A stretch of DNA of 33,846 nucleotides, taken from the NCBI GenBank assembly GCA_015499995.1, contig JADNRV010000447.1, positions 1-33,846 of the forward strand. The letters run 5' to 3'. The translations under genes and the position numbers were made by a program. This document shows, one piece after another, positions 1 to 10,397 of this stretch (position 1 is its first letter; the number at the start of each line of letters is the position of its first letter). A model generated the notes under the pieces. The model did not search any database. It was not told the DNA's origin and worked only from the letters and a program-made list of their open reading frames with translations. This stretch comes from Flammula alnicola (taxonomy: Eukaryota > Basidiomycota > Agaricomycetes > Agaricales > Strophariaceae).

Positions 1-1433
1 CAGAGATAGTGCTCAAGGAAACTGATAAATGCTCGCAATATACCTGTTTGTTCGTCATCTCCGTAACTGGTCGATATGGCCAAAGGAGGGCTGGGATGAG
101 AGAGGATGAAGTCAAGCCAATTAGTGTACGGTCTAGAAAATATATTAACTCCTGTAACTGAAAGATAACAAAATACCTCTAAGTGCTTACTCATTAGTAT
201 CTTCTGGGTGCCGATATCTGGAATAAATGGCGGCATTCCAGCTGTGGAGAAGAATGTCGGCTTAAGCATTTGGTCAGGCAAGTATGACAGAAACAAAGTT
301 GCGAGGCATTACTGAAATTGGATGAGAGAGTCCAAAGGCAAATTGGACGTCAAGGTTGGCTTCATCGCCAGCTTCAGCAAGACTCTGGTTGTTCAAACCA
401 CCTGGAAATGTGTGAGCAAGGCAGGCATGTGCTGGAAGTAGAAAACTATATTTACCAGCCACCGACACAAATTTGAATGAGGAATTCAATGCATCGGGTC
501 GTTGATCTGCGAAGAAAGACTGAAGATCTTGCTGGTTTGCGAATTGTTCCTATAAGTAATATGAGTTTCTTTGATCGATACAGCAAGAGATAAATCTCTA
601 GTTACCAAGTAACCAGTAATACCGACGGAATTGCCTTTGGCAGATGGTGTAAATCCAACAGCGTTGTAAAGCTGCTGCAAGCAAGTAATGGTAATGATTG
701 AATTGCAGCTCGGGTCGACAGTGACGCCAGAAGCAGCATTAACGGGAGATCCTCCTTTGATGGCTTGAACGAGGGAATCCGGGATAGGCGTAGCTGAGAA
801 GATGTCGGATTTTTCTGGCTTGAATCTACCGAACATGGTCGTTGGCTGAATGAGTTCCACGTGGTCGTGAAGGTTGGTGGGAAGACTGTAGCTTGTGGTC
901 CGTACGAGATAGTCGCCGCTCTCGGTGTGCTTCCAGACGTGGTATTTCTGTGAAAGGTAAGAGGATTGATATTGCTGAATTAACAAAAGAAATAGACAAA
1001 CCGTGTCGAGCATCTTCTCAGCCATGCCAACTGGGACCTTGAGCGTAACCCAATCCTTAGCAGGTGAGCGAACGAGATCGCCGTCCGCAAATCCGAAGGA
1101 GGAAAGCCATTCGTTGACAGAATCAAGGCTCTCAGGATGAGGGGCAACGAGCTCCTCGACCTCTTCTTTGGACAAGTGCTGACCATAGCGCTCGTGGTCA
1201 GGGTCGCTGACTTCATAAAGATGCCTTTCCAACTCGCTAAAGTTTGGCTGAGGGAGTGCAATTTTGAGCACAATTTTGTGGTCAGGTGCCGGTTGGCTGT
1301 GCTTGACCCATCCTCGTGGAGGCGAAATTTCTTCCTTCACCTTGTACGCGCAATCCTTGGTGGGGATGGCTCCTACAGTCGAGGCTCCGAAGAGGAAAGA
1401 AGCGAGAAAGACGACTTGAAGAAGAGAACGCAT
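1..1433 (-). CDS. Sedolisin (S53) secreted tripeptidyl-peptidase-like protease, copy 1, 3' part missing
   Basis: This is a secreted acid serine-carboxyl protease of the sedolisin family. The ATG at 1433 starts a hydrophobic signal peptide, followed by the pro-kumamolisin activation domain ([19 protein letters not shown]). The catalytic Glu/Asp pair is in the motif DEANLDVQ (about E303 and D307). The catalytic Ser region lies beyond the left edge. Exons on the minus strand are 1433-1002, 947-606, 549-456, 401-313, 260-191 and 132-44 or 151-44; an intron starts at 43 and leaves the window. Introns are 52-58 bases and match those of copy 2. Exon 260-191 is one base shorter than its paralogue. 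The usual acceptor at 133 therefore breaks the frame, while an acceptor at 152 (39-base intron) restores it with a few extra residues. Either this copy is decaying, it is spliced unusually, or the assembly has an error. The family call is firm; functionality is uncertain. Confidence 0.88.
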
Positions 1434-1512
1434 TCTGTTGACCACTGTACGCTCGTGTAGAGCTAGTGTGCCGCTGAATTAGATTCCCATTCGTGACCTT
1501 TATAGTCGTGGG

Positions 1513-1519
1513 TTATATA
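1513..1519 (-). promoter_or_regulatory. TATA box of sedolisin copy 1
   Basis: TATATAA is read on the minus strand about 80 bases upstream of the ATG at 1433. Position and sequence fit a core promoter; there is no direct evidence of a transcription start. Confidence 0.5.
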
Positions 1520-2529
1520 TCCAGGAATTTTCGCTCTTTTTCACATCGGAATAGTGGGTTGTGTAACGGGCCAATTTTGCATGAGGCGACTGTGTCCGTT
1601 TGGGCGGCCGGAAGGTCGTGATACACGTGAACGGATCTCACGAGGACTCTTCTATCCGCTGATAAAGAAAGGATATTTTTACCCTGATCAAAGAATATTT
1701 AAGCAGTGGTACAGCCAAAGAATTTTGTCCATATGTAGTCTTTAGTTCCAGAAAAACTCTTACCTGTGACATCGTAGATTTCCCGCTGTATGGTCGCACT
1801 GCCGTGAGATATACCTCCAATTCGATGGATATTGCAGGATTTTGCATGGGACATGTATATAGAGTTTTGAATTATGGGGTATATCATTCGAGTTGGTGTT
1901 GTTGTCGTTGCACATGTCTTCATGGACAATTTATTGCTAGAAATAGAACAGACATGTTGAATATCAGCCCATGGAGCCTTGACGCAGCCTGGGGAAGCCT
2001 GGGGATCGTAGGGGGTCGTCCGCGGAAGTTCGCCATGGGAAACATTGTGAAGACATCTAATAGTAATTCAAATTGCGCGGCTTTGCGCCATCGTTCAGAG
2101 CGAATGATCATTTGTTGCGGGCTATTTGGCTGTGCCTCGACAGTTTCTTCCTCTGTGCAGTGTGATGCAAATTGAGTGAGGCCTTGAGCTTGAAGCTTGA
2201 GCTTGGGATTTCATACGCCTGTTGTGACTTGTCTATACTCCGCAAGACCCGCTCTAGAGTCTACTCTCCCTACTGTGGCTTCAACAAATCAATGAGTCGA
2301 AAGCTGCATCACAAAGACCATCAAGGAGTCGCGAAACAGCTTAACGATCATAGCTTCGACATCGGGAAAATGCTAGGACAACAGGGAATTCCATTTCAAG
2401 CTCTTGAGTAATGGGGTAAGGTTGGGTTAGAGCATAAAAAATGCGCGTTATGTGGATTGGCGAGTAATTTTTAAATTATGTTTCGAAGTGGATTTCCCCT
2501 GTACACTTACACGATAGGGCGTTTCTACT
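1520..2529. other. Intergenic stretch between sedolisin copies 1 and 2
   Basis: About 1 kb between the promoter of copy 1 and the stop codon of copy 2. Short open frames exist on both strands, but none shows a family motif, plausible splicing or sedolisin relic. It should contain the upstream region of copy 1 and the terminator of copy 2. I see no other feature. Confidence 0.5.
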
Positions 2530-5131
2530 CTAATTCTTTTTCTTTCTCCCATCCTCGAAGATTTTGTCCAAAATGAAGGGCGCAGTGACTATCTCCTTAA
2601 GTTTCAAGAAATTTGGCGTGCCAAGTCCAGTTACTTTTAATAGCAAGTAGTCGTCAGTAAAGGTCGCGGAATCAAAATGCAGAAATAAATTACCTGGGTC
2701 CCATCCCTGCGAGGCCTGTAAATCAAATACATTAACACAAATACCCAAAGTCGGAATGTGGTACAATACTGACATTGAATCCTGGAGTACCGCACCCAGC
2801 ATTATGACCAATGGTAATATCGTTGAATCCTGGGAGGCCTGCAGAGTAAATGAGAGGGTTCAAGAAGCCCAAAGGTGGTTTATGGGCTTTAAAGCGGGCA
2901 TCGTTGAGCAGTGCTACGAAGCCTGCAAATGTCGGAGAAGATGCAGATGTTCCTCCAATCGAGGCTGGCTTGCCTCTGAGCCAGACACGGAAGTGATCAG
3001 ACTGAGCAGCAACATCTGGAATACCCTAGAGCATTCATGAGACCTCGAAGATTTATAATGAAGACGAAGATTGAGCGTACTCGTCCATTTCTATTTTCAC
3101 TTTGAGTTAGACCTTGGCGAATAACACAAGAAAGAAACATACGAATTAAAGAGACCTGCATACGTTCCCTTCGGCAAAGTCGAGAGATATTTCTTGACAG
3201 CGATCTCCTGATAGCGGGGTCGTTCAAACTGACGTCGATTATCGGTAAGGATTGCTACAGGGCGATGGGAAGAATGATACGAACATAATCGCTGAAGCCT
3301 CCTCCTGAGAAGAAGCGCGAAACAGCCACTTCTGGAACATTTGTGGTGCCTCCGACAGAGGTAACACTGTATTCGATTATAATTACGACACTGATCTTAT
3401 AACAGCTGCAATTTGGACTCACAAAGGGCATCTATAATCAACGAAGATTAGACTCGCTTCCATTTGACAAATATCATGCTCACGCTGCGGGGAAGTTTGG
3501 AATAAATCTAGTCACATTACGGCCATCGTTCGTAATGCATTGTTGAGTGGCTGGATTGGCATCTCCGTCGCCAACCCCTCCATCACCTGACGAGAACATC
3601 AAAGACACTCCTCGGGCACCAAGCTGCGCAAATCCAGCGCAAACGCGGTTTGCGAAGCTTTGAGGCACTGTTAAAGGACGACCTTAAGTACAATATAAGA
3701 AGTCTTGTTTATCTTCAGCATACCTGTCTGCTCGTCGTCACCGTAACTCGTTGAGATGGTGAGAGGAGGTTTATCCTGTGCAAGAATAAAGTCAAGCCAA
3801 TCGGTATAAGGCCTGCAAGAGGCATTGAGCTCCATGACATAATGCTACGTGAATGCTAGGCTTACTCGTTTGTATCCGTAGGCGTTCTTTCATCTGGAGT
3901 GAAGGGTGGGCGACCAGCCGTCGAGAAGAAGGTAGCCTGTCGCAGGTGGCGCTTAGAGAATTTCTACGAAGCCATATAATAGACATACGGGGATAGGATG
4001 AGACAGGCCGAAGGCAAACTGAACGTCCAAATTAGCTTCGCCACCGGCTTGTGACAGATTCTGGCTATTGAGCCCACCTGTACTCACGGATTGTAAATTT
4101 TTGAATTGCAGCTGTCAGAGAACGTGGCATACCGGCAACAGATTCAAAGGTAAACGAAGAGGTGAGAGCGTCTGGTCGTTGGTCCGCGAAAAATGACTGC
4201 AAGTCTTGAATGTTCGCAAATTCCTCCTGTAATAATGACGATAGCGATTCAGTTACCTCGACTCTTTTTCCAGGTAAAATAGCCTGACCAAATACCCAGT
4301 AATACCTATCGAGTTGTTGGAGTCACCCGAAGGGATATAACCCACAGCATTGTAGAGTTGTTGAAGGCAGGAGATGGTTATTGTGGTATTGCAAATAGGG
4401 TCCACTGTTACACCCGAAACATCACCCACAGCAATTCGCGATGCTTTTGAGGCGCTATCAGGCAAGTCGACCAAGTCCGCAAGGTCCTCGAGGATGGATA
4501 TTGTTGATTTGTCTGGTTTGAATCTGCCAAACATCGTAGTTGGTTGGATCACCTCAACATGCTCATGAAGACTGCTTGGCAGGCTGTAGCTTGTGGTTCG
4601 GACCAATTCATCACCGCTGCTGGTATGTTTCCAGATATTGTATGTCTATTCATAGGACGACGTGTTAGGAAAAGGAGGAGATTAGATATGTAGAGAAACT
4701 AGTACCGTATCGAGCATTTTCTCTGCCATGCTCATCGGAACCTTGATAGTTATCCAATCCTTGGCAGGCGAGCGAACAAGATCCTCTTCTTTGAAATCAA
4801 ACCCAGTAAGCCATTTATTGACTGCGGACAGACTATCCGGGTGGGGGGCCACCAGAGCCTCGACCTCTTCCTTGGACAAGTGATGACCATAACGTTCGTG
4901 GGCAGGATCGCTCACTTCGTATAGATGTTGCTCCAGGATGTGGAAATTTGGCTGTGGAAGGCCAATACGAAGGGAAATACGGTGGTCAGACGATGGTTTA
5001 CCATGTTTGACCCATCCCCGCGGAGGAGGCACTTCTTCCTTGGTCTTGTACGCGCATTCTTTGGAAGGCGCGGCTAGCGAGAAAGACGTGGCCAACAAAA
5101 GCGACGCAACGAGCTCTGAGAAAACTCGCAT
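2530..5131 (-). CDS. Sedolisin (S53) secreted tripeptidyl-peptidase-like protease, copy 2, complete
   Basis: A secreted acid peptidase that probably removes peptides from N-termini of extracellular protein. Fourteen minus-strand exons close in frame to 624 residues: 5131-4706, 4645-4289, 4226-4133, 4077-3989, 3936-3866, 3812-3724, 3667-3484, 3431-3423, 3366-3285, 3228-3143, 3090-3081, 3025-2774, 2715-2694 and 2633-2530. In order: signal peptide (residues 1 to about 20), prodomain with [19 protein letters not shown], catalytic E306 and D310 in GEANLDVQ, oxyanion D404 in [11 protein letters not shown], nucleophile S526 in GGTSASSP, and the C-terminal Ca-site region [13 protein letters not shown]. 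Two micro-exons (9 and 10 bases) supply the conserved Cys-Pro-Phe and Asn-Gly-Arg residues. The donor of intron 2 (GTCAGG) is weak. The C-terminus ends in a lysine-rich tail. All catalytic residues are present, so the enzyme is probably active. It is a tandem paralogue of copy 1. Confidence 0.93.
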
Positions 5132-5179
5132 GACGACCGGCGAATAGGATGACCTGCAAAAGACGAAGATTAAAGCAGC

Positions 5180-5185
5180 TTTATA
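5180..5185 (-). promoter_or_regulatory. TATA box of sedolisin copy 2
   Basis: TATAAA on the minus strand, about 50 bases upstream of the ATG at 5131. The short 5' leader this implies is plausible for a fungal gene. Confidence 0.5.
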
Positions 5186-5235
5186 TGCGCGATGAATAGT
5201 AGTCTATATCTCACGTCACCTCGTAGAAGGGCCTT

Positions 5236-5493
5236 TTAAATCCGTCTGCAGGTCTTGGAACCACAGTAACGAATCATCGTGACTAGCAGTGCCATATAGC
5301 GTGGTTCGTGTTCGGCTATTTTTGGTCTAAACCACTTGGCGTTAGCCTTCTTTCGCATGTCGCGAACCAAATGAAGCAGTATGATGCCGTCAAATTTTAG
5401 TTTCCGCTGCGCATCAACGATGCCCAGAGCATGTTTCAGCGTCCCGGGTGGATCAGCAAACGTTGCGGACCGGGTGCGCATCCTACTGGTCAC
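5236..5493 (-). other. 85-codon open frame, no recognised family
   Basis: An uninterrupted minus-strand frame of 85 residues with a predicted alternation of hydrophobic and basic segments (for example FDGIILLHLVRDM and YMALLVTMIRYC). It lies between copy 2 and the relic of copy 3. The DGIILLH-like segment faintly recalls a beta-strand of fungal P-loop GTPases, but no Walker A motif is present. It does not match any part of a sedolisin. It may be a fragment of an unrelated decayed gene or chance. Confidence 0.2.
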
Positions 5494-5639
5494 AGCACTT
5501 GTGTGTAAGGAATGAGCAAAATGTCCGCGTATTTTCGGTCAAGCAGGAGCGGTGCGGACCTCAACGAGGTATTCAAACACATTTCAATGTGATGCGATTC
5601 ATTTTGTTGAATCTAGGGATATTCCAATTTCCAAGCACG

Positions 5640-6863
5640 CGATGTAAGAGATGGTTGGGCTAAGTTTGTCATCCGCTTCTTCTAGCACTAAAATGTTCCG
5701 ATTAATAATATGCATGGCCTGTTCAAGTGGCCAACCTTCGGGGTGTCGCGATGTCCGGGGTTCTAAGGCCTGTGGCTATAGCAATGCATTGACTCCAGTG
5801 AGACGCGCCACAATCATCTGTGCTATGCTTGCCTGGGTCCCAACTTCATCTTTGTGTCGCTGATACCGTAACACTGACGGTGTCAGCACAACGAAAATGC
5901 AAGTGATATCAACCTCACGTTGAGTCCTACTTAGTATGTCATATCCTGAATTGTTGCCCCGGCTATGTTGGCAAAGCCATAGACAACCATGATCTCCTCT
6001 CCAGGATCCTAAAGGAGATATATTCTTGGCCAATCAAGCAGCGTTCATTCAAGTAATCCTGGCAGCGGCACATGCTGGAGGGTCGATATGAAGAGGACGT
6101 ATCGCCAATGGTCGTCGTCATGCCCTAGGCTGAAATAGTGCTGAATAATAGCCAAGTTTGAGCAGAAATATCCATGGACGTATGAATTACTTGCCGGGGA
6201 CCTCTCCAGAAGGACACCAACTTCTGGAACTCGGTATATCTCAACCCGCAGCAGTGGCGGGTAGGATAAATCGTAGGTTGTGTTATAGGCAACATGCAAT
6301 GTAGTCGCCGCTTGCGGGGTAATTCCATAGATAACACATCTGAAATATAAGCGAAATTAAGGATGAGCTCAAAGCGCGAATTACCAGGAAAACATACCAT
6401 ATTTCAGTAGATTTCAGCATCACCTCTGCCAAGCCTATATGAATCAAAACTGTCAACCTGTACTTCAAGCAAGTTCGCCGCAGATCGTATCCAAATCGTA
6501 TCATTGTCGTCCGTAACTCATTATCTGCTCGTAATCGAGTATATATTGGCTGTACGGGTGCCACAAGCATTCGATCGACATCAACTTTGGATAGGTAGAC
6601 ACCGCCGGTCCGCCGCATTCAAGTTCGTGAAATGGCCAGCCACTGATTTCGTATCGTAGGTTGTTCGAGAATGCCAAAACTTGGGCTGCGGAAGAGCAAT
6701 GCACAATTCGAGTATTTGACTGACAAGCAAAACTTGCAAGAACACGCCCATATAGTCTAGCTGCCAAAGTCGAATAATCTGGCAGTGTGCTGAACACTGA
6801 CAAGGAGGCAACAAGGAGGAGCCCTTGCGTCAGAGTAAAACGGAGAACGAAATTGTGCCGCAT
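5640..6863 (-). pseudogene. Degenerate third sedolisin (S53) copy
   Basis: Translations of all three minus-strand frames, read in order from 6863 downward, show scattered matches to successive sedolisin exons. They are: a hydrophobic N-terminus (FVLRFTLTQGLLLVASLSV), then LPQPKF, then YEISGWP (YEVSDP in the intact copies), YLSKVDVDRMLVAP ([13 protein letters not shown]), LAEVMLKSTE (MAEKMLDT), SGDYIA (SGDYLV) and TTYDLSYPPLLRVEI (TTSYSLPTNLHDHVEL). Near 5900-5980 a piece resembles the NN...LDVQFAF exon, and near 5650-5690 EEADDKLSPTISY recalls the exon before SYGDDEQT. Stops and frameshifts separate these pieces, and the catalytic Glu/Asp pair is not preserved. I saw nothing corresponding to the catalytic Ser domain. 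It has the same orientation as the two better copies, so this is the oldest member of a tandem array. Limits are approximate. Confidence 0.7.
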
Positions 6864-8116
6864 TCGGCAGTCAGTATTTCAAATATTCGTCTTGCTCAAC
6901 GTCCACTTCGTGTTTTTGTCCATGCGTCTTTGCGAGGCATGGCGAGGCTCATCGCATTCAAACCTTGTGCGGGTACAAGAACTTCTTTGCTCAATTTCGG
7001 TCGGCGATGCGCGCCAAGACGCGTCCCCAAGGGTTTATACACCATAGTGCTGGGTTGTTATCTGCCCGGCAAACTCCGAAAAGTCGATTTTCGACTGTTC
7101 TTTCAAGCTCAAACGTCCAGAACTCGTACTCTCCCCATGTAATCGGACATGCATGTAGCCATACATACATTGAATAGAATTGTCTACTAACAATTTGAGA
7201 AAGTCGAAAGACGCGGGCTGGATTAATCGAAATGTCAGATGCCCGGGCCAATGGCAGATAACATGCTGCGCTCGGACCCATGTTATCTGCCATGTTATCT
7301 GCCACGTCACGTGATTGCGTCCAATGCGCTCGCCGCTCGCCGCTCGCGTCTCTAATTTTAACACTTGCCGCTCTGCCTGCTCCTCCGAAGCCTTTCTTGG
7401 CATGTAAATACCCTCTCCCTCTTATTTGTCTCATCATGAATACCACTACTTTCCCATTGTCTCTTTCTTACATGAATAAGTATGTAGATTATCGTGCACA
7501 TAAAGTAGCCTTCAACTTCTAGGTAGTTTATTCAATGATATATTATAATATTCAATCAGTAGAAAAGATCTGAAGATATGAAAAGAAGAATCAGACCTTC
7601 TGCAGAAAAAATCAGAGCAAGGTGTGGGCTCAGAGCATCAAAAGTCAGCTTGAATGTTGGCAAAAAAAATCAAAGCATTGGGAAGCCAAAGTCAAAATAG
7701 ATGCGGCCTCATTACCTACAATTTTTAGCTATAGTCTATTTTATTAATTTGTGATTTCGGGCTGAACTCAGGCAATATGCGATGCGGCGAAGATTTGCGA
7801 GGGGTCGCGCGCTATGCGCGCGGAAGTCCGGGCCATATTGCTTACAAATCTCCTCTTTCCCGCCTCTTTTTGGGTATTTTTCTTCTTTGGGAACCCAGTA
7901 CTTTGGTGGGAAAACCAAGCGCGTCCCATTTTCCATTCTTGTTTGACGTTGTTGACCGTATCAGACATCTGACAAGGGCAACTGCAAAAATACAAAGTCG
8001 TCAACTTTCTCAACGACCGAGTACAATAACTCTTGTATCGATCCTCGAAACTTTGTCTGCCGTTATTTTCGCGTAACCAATGTCAACCATGATCCTCTCG
8101 CCCGTGAGCGTTGCGG
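6864..8116. other. Gene-poor intergenic region
   Basis: About 1.25 kb without a supportable gene. It contains the GATA-site inverted repeat listed separately, an E-box palindrome (TCACGTGA) at 7307-7314, and an AT-rich, purine-rich tract around 7500-7740. Several short open frames on both strands show no motif or codon pattern I trust. Confidence 0.5.
7253..7303. repeat. Perfect inverted repeat plus 12-base direct repeat carrying three GATA sites
   Basis: GGCAGATAACATG at 7253-7265 is the exact reverse complement of CATGTTATCTGCC at 7279-7291, with a 13-base spacer. The 12-base unit CATGTTATCTGC is then repeated directly at 7291-7302. Each unit contains AGATAA (one on plus, two on minus), the consensus core of fungal GATA-type zinc-finger regulators such as nitrogen and iron regulators. 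The E-box TCACGTGA follows at 7307-7314. A regulatory role is inference. Confidence 0.55.
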
Positions 8117-8124
8117 TATATAAG
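8117..8124 (+). promoter_or_regulatory. TATA box of the 284-aa zinc-knuckle/membrane-anchor gene
   Basis: TATATAAG on the plus strand. Downstream, a plausible 5' UTR intron runs from the donor GTAAGC at 8198 to an acceptor CCAG ending at 8276, shortly before the ATG at 8321. Confidence 0.5.
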
Positions 8125-8320
8125 GTCAGTCTGCAAGGTTCTGAAATTCCCGTGGCCGATTATTTCGAATCCACACTCGTTTCGCATTAAAGAAGAGGTA
8201 AGCACTTACTTCCAAGCCGTGGTTTATGTGATCTGAATTGCTGTTTTTCATCTTATTCGCACGTCGTGTAAACCAGGATCTTCAAGAAATTCAATTCTCA
8301 GTATTAAATAATCTAACAGC

Positions 8321-9175
8321 ATGCTTAATACCGGTCGAAAGCCACCGCATTGTCGTACTTGTCTCCAGCCGATGCGAGGGCACCGTGCTGGACAATGTAC
8401 CCCAAGCCCTGCATCTCGTCGATCTGAAGAGGTTTCAAAGACGTCAGATTGGAAAAGCACCGACGGAGCTAGTAGCGAGTCTGGCATGAGTATCGATTCA
8501 GCCGCGAGGTCCTACGCGTCTCCTCCCCCCAGCCCCAGCCCCACCCCCTTCCCATCCAAATCCTCGATATCTATCACCTCTTCAGAAGCATCTGTGCGTC
8601 GCCATCTTATTCCTCCTCGACCGGTATACCCTCAACAAATTATTTCGCAACCCTCGTTTGAACTTCCTGAGACTGGACCCTTCTATCGTCGGAACCCCAA
8701 CTACGTTGCCCCCTTCGTTGCTCCTCCTCTCATTCCTAGGCCATCAGGCTCGCTGGTGTCTACCGTCCTCGTTGGCTCTGATGGAAAAACAATTTCTCTG
8801 AACGACCGGGCGAGCGCCCCAAGCAGTGTCGCGACAGGCGAACCAGGACCATCGAGGAGAAGACATCGCAATGCAAATGCCAGGGCTCAGGAAGTCAGGA
8901 ATCTATTTTCCGGCGCGTCGTTGAATGAGAACTACGATTATTGGCCCGGGAATGCGGCAAGTATCGCCTCTCGATCGTCGAGCCAGAGTGATGTATCCGT
9001 TATGACCGCACCCAACCGCGAAACTGTCTTCGCCTTCGTGGACACTTTGATGCAAGCAAGATTTTTGAACGACCTCATGTGTATCGTCAATCGACTTTGG
9101 TCTTGGTCACCACACTTTGTTGTCTGCGTTCTTGCATCGATCGTTGGTGGTTATATCAACAACAAGTACTTGTAG
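8321..9175 (+). CDS. Uncharacterised protein with zinc-knuckle-like N-terminus and C-terminal membrane anchor
   Basis: A single-exon frame of 284 residues. I do not recognise a named family. The N-terminus has Cys11, Cys14, His21 and Cys26 (CX2CX6HX4C), resembling a zinc knuckle with a longer first spacing. The middle is Pro/Ser-rich and probably disordered (PPPSPSPTPFPS around 67-78), with a basic patch PSRRRHR. The last 25 residues include a hydrophobic stretch (FVVCVLASIVGGYI) followed by a short polar tail, consistent with a tail-anchored membrane protein facing the cytosol. A TATA box at 8117 and a likely 5' UTR intron (8198-8276) precede it. The start is the first ATG after that intron. 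That it is a real gene is likely; its function is unknown. Confidence 0.75.
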   Translation: MLNTGRKPPHCRTCLQPMRGHRAGQCTPSPASRRSEEVSKTSDWKSTDGASSESGMSIDSAARSYASPPPSPSPTPFPSKSSISITSSEASVRRHLIPPRPVYPQQIISQPSFELPETGPFYRRNPNYVAPFVAPPLIPRPSGSLVSTVLVGSDGKTISLNDRASAPSSVATGEPGPSRRRHRNANARAQEVRNLFSGASLNENYDYWPGNAASIASRSSSQSDVSVMTAPNRETVFAFVDTLMQARFLNDLMCIVNRLWSWSPHFVVCVLASIVGGYINNKYL

Positions 9176-10397
9176 CGATTCGACAGATCTCAGGTCTGCA
9201 CTAGGGAACAGGGGGCTCGACTTTTCACACCAACCATCTCATGCTCAAGTATAACTTTTCCTTCATCGTTTCACTTCCTCAACCCCAGCCACCGCCTTCG
9301 TATCTCGCTCTGGTATAACATGCCACCCATTTCATACTCTCATCTTCATGTTTCTTCTTAGCTTTTATCTCTCGATCCATTTTTCATCAGCACAATACAC
9401 GGATTTACAGTACTTCCGCGTTTCATTTTCCAGTTTTCGGCATCATCCTTTCAAATCTTCTGTCGATATTACCTTCAACCTTGGACAATCTTCTGCGCTT
9501 TTCACTTTTGCAATAGCAGGTCACCCTAATACCTGCTCGTCTTGATTTTACTGGATTTTTTTGTTCATTCCATTTTTTACTTCTTTCTTGCACAACTCCC
9601 AATCTCCTCTTTTTTTCTTTTCTTTTCTTCTTGTATTTCAACAACCAATCCCCACCGCCACCAGCCTCCGTCTTTCCACAACCACATAACCCCCCTCCGA
9701 CCAACTTCATCATCGACTTCATGTACCAAGATCCCAGCTCCGAGTCTATCATTAACCTCCTCTATGCCCCATGATACAACCTCTTCCACATATGCTCCTA
9801 CTGTGACTACTATCCAGCTCCTCGGGGCTTATCGCCTCCTTACACTCCTTATGCTTTATTAGCTATCCTTATGGTCAACCACCCGTCCTGTCATTACCAA
9901 GACACTGTACATCACCGGTCCTTCTCGTGTATGTTCTCACTGTCCTTTCTGTATCGTAGACCATAAATTGGCAATCAAATGTTATTAGAACCAAATTTAC
10001 CTGAGCTTAGTACATGGTTAGCTCATTAAATTTGCGTTTGCTCATGGCATCGACAGTCGAGGCCAAATAAATCATGTCATTCGTAAAGTGTCATGCGTAT
10101 AATGAGGATCTATGACAAATGATGAATTGTTGTAAGTAGGAAGTGTTCCGAGGCTTGTCCCATTCAGTTCCTAAAGAGTATGTAGTCTGTACAAGATCGA
10201 AGAAGAGGGAGGCAAGGACGAAAGAGAATTTTAAGGACAGAAATGAAGAATGCGACGAGAACAGCAAGGACGAAGAGAATCAGAAAGACAGAGAGAGAGA
10301 AAGAAAGAAATAATACAACAAGGAAAGTGGCAGCATGCGGACAGCAAGTGGAAGAAATAAAATAAAATAAAAAACAGCGACAGCAGTAGGCATAATA
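9176..10397. other. Convergent intergenic region, pyrimidine-rich then purine-rich
   Basis: About 1.2 kb between the stop codons of two convergent genes. The plus strand is strongly pyrimidine-biased at 9540-9680 and purine-rich at 10200-10370, including GA-rich runs. Short open frames occur but none is convincing. It probably holds the two 3' UTRs and terminators. Confidence 0.5.

Noticed and set aside
5236..5493. Fungal P-loop GTPase fragment
   Set aside because: Only one short hydrophobic segment resembles that family. No Walker A or other GTP-binding motif is present.
9542..9862. 106-codon plus-strand frame in the pyrimidine-rich region
   Set aside because: The product reflects simple pyrimidine-rich composition (Ser, Phe, Leu, Pro). 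There are no splice partners or motifs.
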